A stretch of 64,000 nucleotides of DNA from Evansella clarkii (GCF_002019695.1 NZ_KV917376.1:854369-918368); one strand, 5' to 3'; shown: positions 44,587 to 53,574, counted from the stretch's first letter. Numbers and translations are program-made. The notes: generated by a model not told the origin, from the letters alone.

Positions 44587-46332
44587 TTAACTCCTATTAC
44601 AATGATCACAGTCAGGATGTTTATCTATCTTCTTCTGAACAAGCTTCATATTACCACCCTTCCCTTGACTTATCCAAAAGATATGGTCATTTTCAGTTTG
44701 TTCATAGGAATCTTTCTCTTCTGAAAGCAAAGTTTGAATACTTAATCGGGTTGTAAAATTAGCAATTATACCTGTATCTATACCACTACCAATAAATGCA
44801 GGTGTAGCACAACCGTCATCATATATTTCTTGGTTCTCATTAGGCTCAACTGACTGGAGTTCTTCATCATCACCAATATGTTCTAGGTGACAATAGTAGC
44901 AACCTGTTTCTCCTGGTACCACTCTAAAAGCTCTTCCACTCCAAGCACCTGGACCTACGAACGAATAGACAATTGGTATATTATAGTGATAAGCCATGTG
45001 GTTTAAATAGTATTCGGTATGATGGTTACCGACTGCACAAACAATTAAATCAAAATCTTTTAAGTGTTCTTGGACAATTTCCTCATCTACTCAATTTCCC
45101 CAATGTTCGTTAAAAGCTTGAACATTAGTATAAGGATTATGAGATTTTACTATTAGCTCAATTGATTGCTTCTTAGGCAGTCCCACATAGTGTATACTAG
45201 GTTCCTGTCTTATGACATTCCCGACACTTACTGAATCATTATCAATCAAAGTAAGCTTTCCCATACCAGCTTTGGCTAGATCAACAGCAACTGAAGAACC
45301 AATAGTTCCTAATCCTAGAACCAAAACATGTTGCTTACTTAAAGACTGCTAGCTTGGGCTTCTTTTAAACAGTTTATTTTGCGAAATCTCCTCCGACTTA
45401 AATACAACATAAGGAAAATGTAAAGGTCTTTTATTAGCAACCTTACTACTCTTTAAACCGACTACTAAGAATCGATTTTCATAATTTCCTTTTTGCTCAA
45501 CTTCATCGTTATATTTAATCCCTAATAGTGCGCCGATCTCAACATTAGGGTTATTTCGTATTACTTTATCCTTAAGGTGTACAGAAGCCTGCTCACATTT
45601 TACTTTTACATTTTTATGTCCTTGTTGTTCCAACCACTCTACCAATTCATTCTGGTCTTCAAAATATGGTGGAGCAGTATCTACTTCAAAACATTTACCG
45701 CTATATTCACGAGTGTTTTGCTTTAAAAGATCTAACTCTCTCTCATTTAGAAGATCTGTTCTATTACAATGGATTCTAGTCAAAAGACCTTTGAAAAGGA
45801 ACCTTTCATTTGATTCATCTGAAAGTTTTTGTATGTTAATAGTGAAGTTACCTTCTTTACCTTTCCAATCTGGTTGATAAACACTTTCTGGTGCTATTAA
45901 TACACCTTTGTGTTTTACAGAAAAAAGTGAATATTGTTTTGGCTCAGGTCCATCAATCTCCTCTGAAGGGGAAAATGAATCCGTTAAAGTTTTCTCAATC
46001 CATACTTTTGCTCTCTCTAGAATATCAATCCCTGTTTTGTTTCTATTATCTTCCCAATCTACATATAAGCACAGCTTCCCGGCATTCGGTAGAATATGCT
46101 TCTTATTCCAAAAGTCCTTATCCTGACAAAAGCATTCAGGTGGGAAATAAGGGAACCCCTCCGGATATTCTATATCAAGTTTGTAGTCTTTATTGTTAAC
46201 ATTAACTACACCTGTAAAAACTACTCTTTTCTGGTTCTCTAGTATATCACTTTGCAAAGAAAAACCCTGATTATTCAGGGCTTCTCTCTCCCAATCAAAC
46301 CTATCTTTTAACTCAATGTACCAAGGTTCCAT
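44587..46332 (-). pseudogene. E2-E1 fusion ubiquitin-like transferase with two in-frame stops
   Basis: One frame of 581 codons interrupted by TAG (codon 328, 45349-45351) and TGA (codon 414, 45091-45093). E2 domain about 1-130: YPEGFPYFPP, then HILPNAGKLCLYVDW with candidate catalytic Cys88. A linker domain covers about 135-325. E1/ThiF domain from about 337: Rossmann loop VLGLGTIGSSVAVDLAKAG, LIDNDSV, NVIRQ; zinc Cys pairs CYYC (478, 481) and CDHC (575, 578); candidate catalytic Cys508 (DDGCATPAF). E2-E1 order and length match CBASS Cap2, which attaches a C-terminus to targets through thioesters. The frame is clean between stops, so inactivation is recent, or the stops are sequencing errors or are read through. 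Confidence 0.88.
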
Positions 46333-46460
46333 TAGGCAAACTTCTTTTCATCCACTTTTGTTGGTTTATCTTTCCCTAAACCTGGTGGTGAAGGTGGTCC
46401 ATCTGGTTTACCCTTAGGTGGTTGTCCATGTGGATGTTCTGGCTTATTATCTTTTGACAT
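46332..46460 (-). CDS. 42-residue disordered protein, candidate modifier of the E2-E1 system
   Basis: First gene of the cassette. Pro, Lys, Gly and Asp make up most of it (MSKDNKPEHPHGQPPKGKPD at the start, KPTKVDEKKFA at the end); no fold is expected. TAAGGAG precedes the ATG by 8 nt. The stop overlaps the E2-E1 start (TAATG), so the two are coupled. No beta-grasp Ubl or CD-NTase is present, so this is the only candidate for the protein whose C-terminus the E1 would activate; it ends in a small residue (Ala). Role is inference. Confidence 0.68.
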   Translation of the reverse strand: MSKDNKPEHPHGQPPKGKPDGPPSPPGLGKDKPTKVDEKKFA

Positions 46461-46493
46461 TACTACCACTCCTTATAATAGTATATAAATAAT

Positions 46494-46506
46494 TTAGGTA
46501 ACCTAA
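46494..46506. promoter_or_regulatory. Palindromic operator candidate
   Basis: Perfect 6-1-6 inverted repeat TTAGGTAACCTAA between the promoter and ribosome site of the cassette. It suggests repression in the resting state. No regulator gene is adjacent. Confidence 0.5.
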
Positions 46507-46536
46507 GACGACAAAAGAAAGTATGTTCGTATCTTC

Positions 46537-46564
46537 ATTTTACCAGTTATTAGTTGTTTGTCAA
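46537..46564 (-). promoter_or_regulatory. Sigma-A promoter of the E2-E1/JAMM cassette
   Basis: Minus strand -35 TTGACA (46564-46559), 16-nt spacer, -10 TAAAAT (46542-46537), 77 nt before the first ATG. Confidence 0.72.
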
Positions 46565-47030
46565 TTCGAAAAATACGATATTTTGTGTTATTTGTTACAC
46601 TTGGCCAGATAGGCATACTATATACTGAAGTTAGTATACTTGACAAAATATAATTAGATTAAAAAAGAAAATACAACAGTTCCTATTGAAATTGTTATTT
46701 ATTATGGGAGTAAGTTACTCTAAAATCTGCCCCGTTTATTGAAACCAATCACCTCTAAACAAAAAGCTACTTCTTTACTTTTGAAGTAATTTGTTGCGTA
46801 GTATAAGTCTACTACGTTGTAAAACAGATTAATCTAGCCTGTTGCATACTATTGAACAAATTATGGATATAGGTCTAATTAATTCAAAAATACTACATAA
46901 TCCATAGTTACAAAATAACCGTATCGGATTGTATGGTATAGCAGAGTATCAGAGTATTTAACTTTATTGAGCGCATAAAAGTTAATGAAGAGAGTAGATT
47001 AAAATTTATAGTCTTCTCTTTTGAAATAAA

Positions 47031-47056
47031 ATAAAAGCAGCAGGAACCCTTTGAAA
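47031..47056. terminator. Left half of a terminator split by the IS element
   Basis: AAAAGCAGCAGG here pairs with CCTGCTGC at 48497-48504, now 1.4 kb away. The loop contains the IS insertion point. On the minus strand the T-rich tail fits a terminator for the lipoprotein gene at 48744. Confidence 0.75.
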
Positions 47057-47096
47057 TGAACTGCACCCCAATTGTTAGACAAAAATAACGATTGGG

Positions 47097-47621
47097 GTGC
47101 ATTTATTTATGACTAAATTTACAAATGATACGAAATTACTGCTCGTTCAAGGGTATAATTCGAAAATAATTTCCCAAAAAGAATATGCAAAACAGATAGG
47201 TGTAACCAGAGCACAATTCCAATATTGGTTGAAGTTATTTGAATTACATGGAGAAGACGGACTTAGAAATACCTATACAAACTGTTCTGTTAGATTTAAA
47301 CTAGACGTACTAAACTACATGGTTCAAACCGGTGCCTCATTAATGGATACCGCAGCTCTCTTTAAACTCTCCAGTTTTACAATGGTGTATGATTGGCAGA
47401 AAAAGATGGAGGTTGGTGGTATAGAAGCCCTTGAACCGATTCAAAAGGGACGTCCATCTATGAAAAATAAATTTACTAAACAATCAAAGCAAGCACCAGC
47501 TGAAGGATCAGTTGAGGCATATGAAGCGCGTATAAAACAACTGGAAATGGAAAATGAGTATTTAAAAAAGTTGAATGCCTTAGTTCAAAAAAAGTCACCA
47601 AACAAGACAAAGCGCAAGTAG
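47097..47621 (+). CDS. IS3-family transposase OrfA
   Basis: 174-residue DNA-binding subunit with two helix-turn-helix segments (ISQKEYAKQIGVTRAQFQYW and SLMDTAALFKLSSFTMVYDW) and a C-terminal leucine-zipper-like helix (VEAYEARIKQLEMENEYLKK). It ends just after the slippery site CAAAAAAAG (47586-47594). A -1 shift there would fuse it to OrfB, as in IS150. Confidence 0.92.
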   Translation: MHLFMTKFTNDTKLLLVQGYNSKIISQKEYAKQIGVTRAQFQYWLKLFELHGEDGLRNTYTNCSVRFKLDVLNYMVQTGASLMDTAALFKLSSFTMVYDWQKKMEVGGIEALEPIQKGRPSMKNKFTKQSKQAPAEGSVEAYEARIKQLEMENEYLKKLNALVQKKSPNKTKRK

Positions 47622-47647
47622 TCTATGAGTTAAGGCATAAATACCCG

Positions 47648-48457
47648 GTGAAAGCACTGGTGAAGCTCGCTGGTATTCCACGCAGCACATACTATGATTT
47701 AGTTAAGCGAATGAATCGTCCAGATCCGGATGGCGATTTGAAGGCTGAAATTAAAGCCATTTACGAAGAACATGAAGGTCGTTATGGTTACCGCCGCATT
47801 CGTGATGAGCTAGCGAATCGCGGGCAAAAAGTGAATCACAAAAAGGTTCAGCGTATCATGAAGGAACTTGGGCTAAAATGCCTGGTACGCCTGAAAAAAT
47901 ATAAATCATACAAAGGCACTGTAGGAAAAATAGCGCCGAATCATTTAGATCGTCAATTTACAGCAGATGCCCCAAATCAGAAGTGGGTAACGGATATAAC
48001 AGAGTTTAAATTATTTGGTGAGAAGCTTTATTTATCTCCTGTCTTAGATTTATTTAACGGAGAAATTATTACATATACAATCGGCTCAAGACCAACATAT
48101 TCACTTGTTTCGATGATGTTAGAGAAAGCTCTGGAGGGGCTACCAGAAGAGCATGAACTACTAATGCATTCAGACCAGGGTTGGCATTATCAGATGAAAC
48201 AGTATTGTCATGCCCTCCAAGAAAGAGGGATTATACAAAGTATGTCTCGTAAAGGGAACTGTTACGATAATTCGGTGATGGAAAACTTCTTTGGAATCAT
48301 GAAATCAGAATTTCTCTATTATAAGGAATTTGAAAGTATAGAGCATTTTAAGCTAGAACTGGAAAAATATATGAATTACTATAATACGAAACGGATGAAG
48401 GCAAAATTCAAAATGAGTCCGGTGCAATACCGGACTCATTTTGAGCAAGCAGCCTGA
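47648..48457 (+). CDS. IS3-family transposase OrfB (DDE integrase core)
   Basis: 269 residues from a GTG, but the frame is open back to the slippery site near 47590, so the main product is probably the OrfAB fusion. The catalytic triad is visible: Asp in WVTDITEFK, Asp in HSDQGWHYQ and Glu in FFGIMKSEF. An HTH_21 segment (HEGRYGYRRIRDELANRGQK) precedes the rve core. Confidence 0.94.
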   Translation: MKALVKLAGIPRSTYYDLVKRMNRPDPDGDLKAEIKAIYEEHEGRYGYRRIRDELANRGQKVNHKKVQRIMKELGLKCLVRLKKYKSYKGTVGKIAPNHLDRQFTADAPNQKWVTDITEFKLFGEKLYLSPVLDLFNGEIITYTIGSRPTYSLVSMMLEKALEGLPEEHELLMHSDQGWHYQMKQYCHALQERGIIQSMSRKGNCYDNSVMENFFGIMKSEFLYYKEFESIEHFKLELEKYMNYYNTKRMKAKFKMSPVQYRTHFEQAA

Positions 48458-48493
48458 CAAAATAACCGTGTCTAACTTTTAGGGGTCACTTCA

Positions 48494-48743
48494 AAACCTG
48501 CTGCTTCTTTTACAATTCTTTAACGCACTCCGCATGTGTCGAAATGATTGCAGGCACATAATTTATAACAAATATAGTGGCGCTTACTTAAAACAGAATT
48601 TATTTCCCCTATAATCAAAACAAAAGAATTAACATCTGTAGCTGCTGCTTAGTGGACAATTATATGACTAAAGGTTACTAGTGGCTATCTCTTTCTAGAG
48701 TTCTCAATACAGTTGCTAACGTTTGAATTAACTTAATTATCGT
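48494..48743. other. Right flank of the IS, including the other terminator half
   Basis: 48497-48511 (CCTGCTGC then TTCTTTT) is the right arm of the split terminator. The rest is AT-rich without recognised features. Confidence 0.6.
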
Positions 48744-50150
48744 TTAATGCCCACCATGGTCATCGCCTGAGAGAGAAACAATTTCAAGTTTTTCATCAAT
48801 AACCCCTTGTACCTGGAAGGTGATTGAGTCCGTACTTCCAAAGATATAACCATGATTGTATGGTCCTTCAGTTGGATTATCTTCATATGCTGGCTTTAAT
48901 TGTGCTAAATAATCAAATACCGCCTGATTTAGTTCTCCTTCTTCCAACCAGATCATAGGAGAATGTTTTCCTAAATGTGCAAGCGGAGCACCAGGAAGTG
49001 CCAGTTCAGGGTTAGCCGTTGAAGCGAAAGTCAAGCCATGTCCAGGCTCATCAATTCCCCATCCAAAGCCTGTTTCTTCATCAAAATAATATGCAAAGGC
49101 AATAGAAAGTTCTGTTGGTGTATCGCCCCCTATACGGGTCACTGGTCCGTAATCAGCCAGCTCCTCTTCAATGTTTCCTGAAACTTCGTTTTCAGAGCCT
49201 ACTATATAGATGTTAGCTCCTCCATTCCGCTTTCCCAAGGCTTCAATTGTTGCCTCAGGAATATCAGTTTCAGTTACATATAACAATGGCTCATCCATGT
49301 GGGAAATCCAATCTCCAGCCACTGATGTCATTAGCTGGGCATCGTCTGCGGAAGATCCTATAATTACACTTTGCGGAAGGTCCCCAGTAATATCTGCGTA
49401 ATACTGGTCAACCATTGCAGCAAATTCTGCAGGGTTATCCGCTGTAATTTGTTCCACTTCAAAACCGGACAGCTTGTCCAGTTCATTTTCCGGAAGGTCA
49501 TCCATAACCATCACTTGGGTGCCCTCGGAATTTCCTAATGGCTGAAGCCTTTCTATCTCTTGAAGAACATCTTCGGAGATGGAGCCATCTGTATAGAGGA
49601 GCGGGCCATCGTTCGGATGATGAACAAGCGTCAATGCTGCTAGGGAGTGCTGCCATGAATCAGCGGGACCAAGGATAACAGTTCCTGGTTGGTTTCCTTC
49701 GTGAGTTGCCGGCCAAATGGTCTGTGAAGCCAGAATTGAAAATGTAACTGGATCATCGTTATTGATTCTAGTAACATTTTTCGTATTTTCTATTTGAAGT
49801 CCGTCAAGAGCATTATCATTAAACGATTGAGGGCCTTCTGATGCTTCAGCCTCTATTTCCTCTCTTCCACCTGCTCCATGCCCTTCATGCTCCTCATTTA
49901 CCTCGTTGTTATTATCGCCATGGTCACCATGACCGCCATGGTCGTTATTATCAATTTCATTATCATTATGCATATCGTTATTTTCTCCGTGCCCGGCATG
50001 CTCGTCGTCGTTATTCATTTCCACATTATTCATCTCGTTGTTATTGTTAGCGCCGTCATTTGTTGTTGTGTCGTTTGCATCATTATTACAAGCTGCAAGG
50101 AAAATACTTGAAGCCGCAAGTACTGATAAAATACTGGATTTCTTCATCAT
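48744..50150 (-). CDS. His/Asp/Asn-rich lipoprotein with cell-wall-binding repeats
   Basis: About 468 residues. Lipoprotein signal with lipobox FLAAC. The next 80 residues are extremely rich in Asn, Asp, His, Gly and Glu (DEHAGHGENNDMHND, NDHGGHGDHGDNN), a likely metal-binding spacer. Three CWB2-type domains follow (about 150-440), each like TVILGPADSWQHSLAALTL or SVIIGSSADDAQLMTSVAGD. The C-terminus again ends DDHGGH. ATG at 50150 follows AGAGAGG. It lies 21 bp after the BNR-like lipoprotein gene in one operon. Envelope metal handling is an inference from composition and the copper neighbours. Confidence 0.85.
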   Translation of the reverse strand: MMKKSSILSVLAASSIFLAACNNDANDTTTNDGANNNNEMNNVEMNNDDEHAGHGENNDMHNDNEIDNNDHGGHGDHGDNNNEVNEEHEGHGAGGREEIEAEASEGPQSFNDNALDGLQIENTKNVTRINNDDPVTFSILASQTIWPATHEGNQPGTVILGPADSWQHSLAALTLVHHPNDGPLLYTDGSISEDVLQEIERLQPLGNSEGTQVMVMDDLPENELDKLSGFEVEQITADNPAEFAAMVDQYYADITGDLPQSVIIGSSADDAQLMTSVAGDWISHMDEPLLYVTETDIPEATIEALGKRNGGANIYIVGSENEVSGNIEEELADYGPVTRIGGDTPTELSIAFAYYFDEETGFGWGIDEPGHGLTFASTANPELALPGAPLAHLGKHSPMIWLEEGELNQAVFDYLAQLKPAYEDNPTEGPYNHGYIFGSTDSITFQVQGVIDEKLEIVSLSGDDHGGH

Positions 50151-50171
50151 AATCATCCTCTCTTTGTTGTA

Positions 50172-51173
50172 TTAAGCTGGTTCTCCATTCTCCACAATCA
50201 GTTGCCATGTCTTTCCCTGATCATCAGACCAGTATATAGAATCTGAAGCAGTACCTATCGCCAGAGTATCCGTATTGTTATGGTCAACTGCAATAGCCAG
50301 TACAGGTGCAGCCTCCTCAGGCAGCTCACCAACAACTTCCCATGTCTCACCGAAATCAGTGCTCTTCATTAACCCCTCTATTCGGCCTATTCCGTTAGCG
50401 AATAAGATTCCATCAGGCCCCTGGCTCACACTTGTCATAGTAAGTTCATTGTTAAATAAATTAAAATTTTCTCCGCCATCAAGAGACTCGTAAATTCCAT
50501 TAGCCATACCTGCTAGTACTCGTTCAGAATCCTCAGGATCAGATATAATTGAATAAAGTTCATGAAACCGGTCATTTATGCCTTCTGCACTGACTTCCGA
50601 CCAATCCTCTCCGCCATCTTGAGACTTAAACATTCTTCCACCATAGGCATCAAAACCGTAAAGGTATTCAGAGTCTCCCTCATTTGCATCCATTAGGTGA
50701 AAATCTACCTCACTATATAAGGCCCCTGTTTCCCATGTGCCGCCATGGTCTTCACTTTTCATAACTCCGAGTGGGTTTTCCAATTCAGAACCATGCCCCG
50801 GGTGCCCACTGCTCATGAAGATATTTTCAGCTGTGATGAGGAAACCCATAAAGTCATGCCGGTCTTCCTCCGTCCCCTGCCAATAAAACTCACCGCTGTT
50901 TAAGTCTGCATGCATCAGGCCGTAATGGGTTCCTACATATAAGATGCCTTCTTCCTCTCTATCAAAAGCCATATCATGGATATGTTCAATCTCCTCTACA
51001 GCCTCCCTGACCTGTTGTTCATTATCCTCATTCGGCTGTTCAGCTTCTTCACTAAGATCCCGCTCCGGTCCGTCCACAACTGCAGGAGGCTCTTCCTCAC
51101 CTGTTGTACAGCCTGTGAGTATTATTAGAATAGCACTAAAAAATGCAAACATCTTCGCCTCTTTATTATCCAA
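50172..51173 (-). CDS. BNR/sialidase-fold lipoprotein, F510_1955-like
   Basis: 333 residues: lipoprotein signal (ILIILTGC), acidic linker, then a beta-propeller with Asp-box-like turns (SEDHGGTWE, SQDGGEDWS, SLDGGENFN, STDFGETWE, SDDQGKTWQ). It resembles the Bacillus F510_1955 glycosylhydrolase-like family; catalytic activity is unproven. The start is TTG at 51173 with GGGAGAG 7 nt upstream; an ATG at 51152 is the alternative. It is first gene of the operon with 48744, controlled by the operator at 51221-51238. Confidence 0.82.
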   Translation of the reverse strand: MDNKEAKMFAFFSAILIILTGCTTGEEEPPAVVDGPERDLSEEAEQPNEDNEQQVREAVEEIEHIHDMAFDREEEGILYVGTHYGLMHADLNSGEFYWQGTEEDRHDFMGFLITAENIFMSSGHPGHGSELENPLGVMKSEDHGGTWETGALYSEVDFHLMDANEGDSEYLYGFDAYGGRMFKSQDGGEDWSEVSAEGINDRFHELYSIISDPEDSERVLAGMANGIYESLDGGENFNLFNNELTMTSVSQGPDGILFANGIGRIEGLMKSTDFGETWEVVGELPEEAAPVLAIAVDHNNTDTLAIGTASDSIYWSDDQGKTWQLIVENGEPA

Positions 51174-51220
51174 CTAGCAACTCTCCCTTTCACTTTTGTC
51201 TTTAAATTATGCATTAAAAA

Positions 51221-51238
51221 TATGAAGAAAATTTGAAG
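51221..51238 (-). promoter_or_regulatory. 18-bp operator of the envelope regulon, site 1
   Basis: The coding (minus) strand reads CTTCAAATTTTCTTCATA: two CTTCA half-sites 11 bp apart. After 11 nt comes TAATTT as a possible -10. The same motif lies at 51380-51397 and 53575-53592. Confidence 0.72.
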
Positions 51239-51379
51239 AAAAATAAAATATTATCTCAAGTTCACCACGCCGTGGGCCTTTCTTAGGTTGAAATATTATT
51301 CCCCATATTAAATTGTTTAACAATATTCTATAACTTTGTAAAGAAAAGACCTCCACAAATAAATTGCTATTTAAGTTGC

Positions 51380-51397
51380 CTTCAAACTTTCTTCATA
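51380..51397 (+). promoter_or_regulatory. 18-bp operator of the envelope regulon, site 2
   Basis: The coding (plus) strand reads CTTCAAACTTTCTTCATA, followed after about 10 nt by TAGATT, just before the acyltransferase gene. Confidence 0.72.
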
Positions 51398-51419
51398 AAG
51401 TTTTGTTTAGATTAAAACG

Positions 51420-52538
51420 ATGTATTATGAGAACCGAAAAAAGGAGCTGCCTTCAATTAGCAAAAAAATAATTTACGAAGCATACTGGCTGAGAGCAATA
51501 GCTTGTATGGCTGTAGTTATTACTCATGCTGTTAATACAACCCTCATTAATAATGATAGCTCTGACAGCCAATTTCAAGAATATTTATTAATAATGCTTA
51601 GATTTATGGCTTTTTTTGGAACACCTGCTTTTGTTTTTATATCAGAGTTATTAATTTCCCGCGCTTATCCAACAAAGATTCCACAAGGTTTTCTTATAAA
51701 GCGAGTTAAATACTTACTTTTTCCTTATGTGTTTATGGGAGCAGTATTTGCAGTTATAGAAAGTAATTCACAAAGGGAATTCTTTCAGAAAACTTTTTTC
51801 AATCTCCTTTTAGGGGGATATACCGGGTATTTCATTTTAATAATTTTTCAATTTTATATTCTGCATATTTTGTTTTCCCGTTTCTTGAAGACCTTGCCTG
51901 TAAAGCCTGTTATCTTTATTTCATTTATTATTAATTTGCTTTACTTAGCGTTATTTAATTTTACAGAGCCATTTCCTGGGGCGTTAGGGGAATATTTATG
52001 GGCAAGGGGGTACTGGATGCCATTTATTGGCTGGATATTTTACTTTATCTTAGGATATTACAGCGGCCTACATTTTGACCTTTTAAAAGAAAAAATCAAG
52101 CAGTACAGAGCTCTTATTTTTACTGTTCCCCCCTTGGCTCTGCTCCTGTTAATATTATTAGTCAGAGCAGATATAGTAACTGTAGTTTCCTCCAAAAGAC
52201 TGGATATGCCCATTTATACTGCGGGAGTTATAATGGTCATTTTATATTTAACCTCAAAGTACAGAAAGACACCAGAGTTTATTTTGGTTATTAGTAAATA
52301 TTCCTTCAATATTTATTTACTTCATAAAATCTTTCTGTTTTATCTTCCGCCTATTGAAGGAACAAGTCCTTTTATTTATTTTGTAATTTCTTTTCTGTCA
52401 TCGCTTATGTTTTCAGTTTTACTAGCAAAATTATTATCTTTCTTTAAATTCAGCCATTACCTTATCGGTAAGCCGCTTCCCGATCCAAGAAGTATACAAG
52501 AAGATAAATTTAGCACTAAATTAAATGGAACAAACTGA
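51420..52538 (+). CDS. Integral membrane acyltransferase (acyltransferase-3 family)
   Basis: 372 residues, about ten helices, N-terminal family motif EAYWLRAIACMAVVITHAVN containing the key His. Members O-acylate cell-surface glycans such as peptidoglycan or teichoic acids; the acceptor is unknown here. The ATG at 51420 has no ribosome site. AAAGGAG lies within the frame, 9 nt before an in-frame ATT (51456) that would give an N-terminus like that of relatives, so an AUU start is possible. It diverges from the lipoprotein operon and has its own copy of the 18-bp operator. Confidence 0.86.
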   Translation: MYYENRKKELPSISKKIIYEAYWLRAIACMAVVITHAVNTTLINNDSSDSQFQEYLLIMLRFMAFFGTPAFVFISELLISRAYPTKIPQGFLIKRVKYLLFPYVFMGAVFAVIESNSQREFFQKTFFNLLLGGYTGYFILIIFQFYILHILFSRFLKTLPVKPVIFISFIINLLYLALFNFTEPFPGALGEYLWARGYWMPFIGWIFYFILGYYSGLHFDLLKEKIKQYRALIFTVPPLALLLLILLVRADIVTVVSSKRLDMPIYTAGVIMVILYLTSKYRKTPEFILVISKYSFNIYLLHKIFLFYLPPIEGTSPFIYFVISFLSSLMFSVLLAKLLSFFKFSHYLIGKPLPDPRSIQEDKFSTKLNGTN

Positions 52539-52539
52539 A

Positions 52540-52575
52540 ACAACACCTCCTGAAAATATTTTCAGGAGGTGTTGT
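52540..52575. terminator. Perfect 36-bp palindrome between acyltransferase and lgt
   Basis: 18-bp perfect arms starting ACAACACCTCCTGAAAAT, directly after the acyltransferase stop. No T-run follows, but its place between converging genes suggests a bidirectional terminator. Confidence 0.6.
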
Positions 52576-52638
52576 GGTATAAACTAATCAGTTAATGTGG
52601 TTCTTTTCCCTCAAGCAGTTTTGTATAGTAAATTAATG

Positions 52639-53496
52639 TTAGCTGATCCTATGTTTCTTTTTCCGGTCACTCTGTATTTTAGTGTTATTTAAATACCGTT
52701 CTTCCGCCAATCCTGCTCTTCTCCTGTAAAAAAGTATGATTACTCCTCCGATTAGTGTAAGAATAGAAACTGCTTGAGCAGTCTTAACTACTCCAAATAC
52801 AAGGAGGTAATCCGTCCGGATTCCTTCTATTATAAATCTTGCGATGGAATACCAGATAGCATACGAGATAAACATTTCCCCTCTTCGTAGGTTTGCCCTC
52901 CGAAGCAGCAATAGTATTGCAACTCCAAGCAGGTTCCATAAAGATTCATAAAGGAAAGTAGGATGGTGGTAAGCCCCATTTATATACATTTGATTTATAA
53001 CTAAATCAGGTAGCATCAAACTTTCTAAAAAGCTTCGGGAAACTTCCCCTCCATATACTTCCTGATTCATAAAGTTGCCCCAACGTCCCACAGCCTGTCC
53101 CAAAAGAATGCTTGGTGCCGCTATATCTGCAATCTTCCAGAAAGACAGGTTTCTCTTTCTCGCAAAAACTAAAGCTGTTATTGCGCCTGCAATTAATCCT
53201 CCATGAATCGCAAGCCCGCCTTCCCAGATTGCAAATATTTTTGCAGGATTATCGGCAAAGTGCTCCCATCTGAAAAATACGTAATAGATTCGCGCACCAA
53301 TAATGGAAATTGGCAGTGCAAAAAGTAATAAATCAGCAAAAGTGTCTTTAGGCAGCCCCCGCCTTTTCGCTTCCGAATTAGCTAATAAGTATCCAAGGAG
53401 CGCTCCGAGACCAATTAAAATACCATACCAATATACTGTCACAGGTCCTAACTCAAATGCAACCGGGTTCAGTGGCTGTATTGTATTCATCATCAC
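52639..53496 (-). CDS. lgt: Prolipoprotein diacylglyceryl transferase
   Basis: 285-residue membrane enzyme that attaches diacylglycerol to the lipobox Cys of prolipoproteins. Landmarks: [24 protein letters not shown] with the essential His, and the signature [23 protein letters not shown] precedes ATGATG. The housekeeping lgt of Bacillus usually sits with hprK; this copy, beside two lipoproteins and an orphan kinase, is probably an accessory one. Its promoter has the 18-bp operator at 53575-53592. Confidence 0.94.
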   Translation of the reverse strand: MMMNTIQPLNPVAFELGPVTVYWYGILIGLGALLGYLLANSEAKRRGLPKDTFADLLLFALPISIIGARIYYVFFRWEHFADNPAKIFAIWEGGLAIHGGLIAGAITALVFARKRNLSFWKIADIAAPSILLGQAVGRWGNFMNQEVYGGEVSRSFLESLMLPDLVINQMYINGAYHHPTFLYESLWNLLGVAILLLLRRANLRRGEMFISYAIWYSIARFIIEGIRTDYLLVFGVVKTAQAVSILTLIGGVIILFYRRRAGLAEERYLNNTKIQSDRKKKHRIS

Positions 53497-53574
53497 TACA
53501 CCTCATTTTTCCAGTACCAGTCTTTTCAGCTTCTAACCATTGGCACCTTGTATACCTTTATTATCTGTCACAGA

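Larger units (their letters stand above)
46461..47030. other. Promoter region of the E2-E1 cassette and AT-rich flank
   Basis: Contains the cassette promoter (46537-46564), the operator-like palindrome (46494-46506), and a second inverted repeat TATACTGAAGTTAGTATA near 46619-46636. From 46640 to 47030 I see only AT-rich sequence. Confidence 0.6.
47057..48493 (+). mobile_element. IS3-family (IS150-group) insertion sequence
   Basis: About 1437 bp. Ends: left TGAACTGCACCCCAATTGTT, right (complement) TGAAGTGACCCCTAAAAGTT, both continuing AGAC; imperfect inverted repeats typical of the group. Flanks give a 3-bp AAA target duplication. Contains orfA and orfB with a slippery A7G run. Both frames and both ends are intact, so it may be active. 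It lies in the loop of an older terminator. Confidence 0.92.

Noticed and set aside
44123-46460. Complete type II CBASS operon
   Set aside because: The E2-E1 and JAMM genes look like Cap2 and Cap3, but no CD-NTase or effector gene is present on either side: upstream is AT-rich spacer then the IS, downstream is empty DNA to the rpsI tail.
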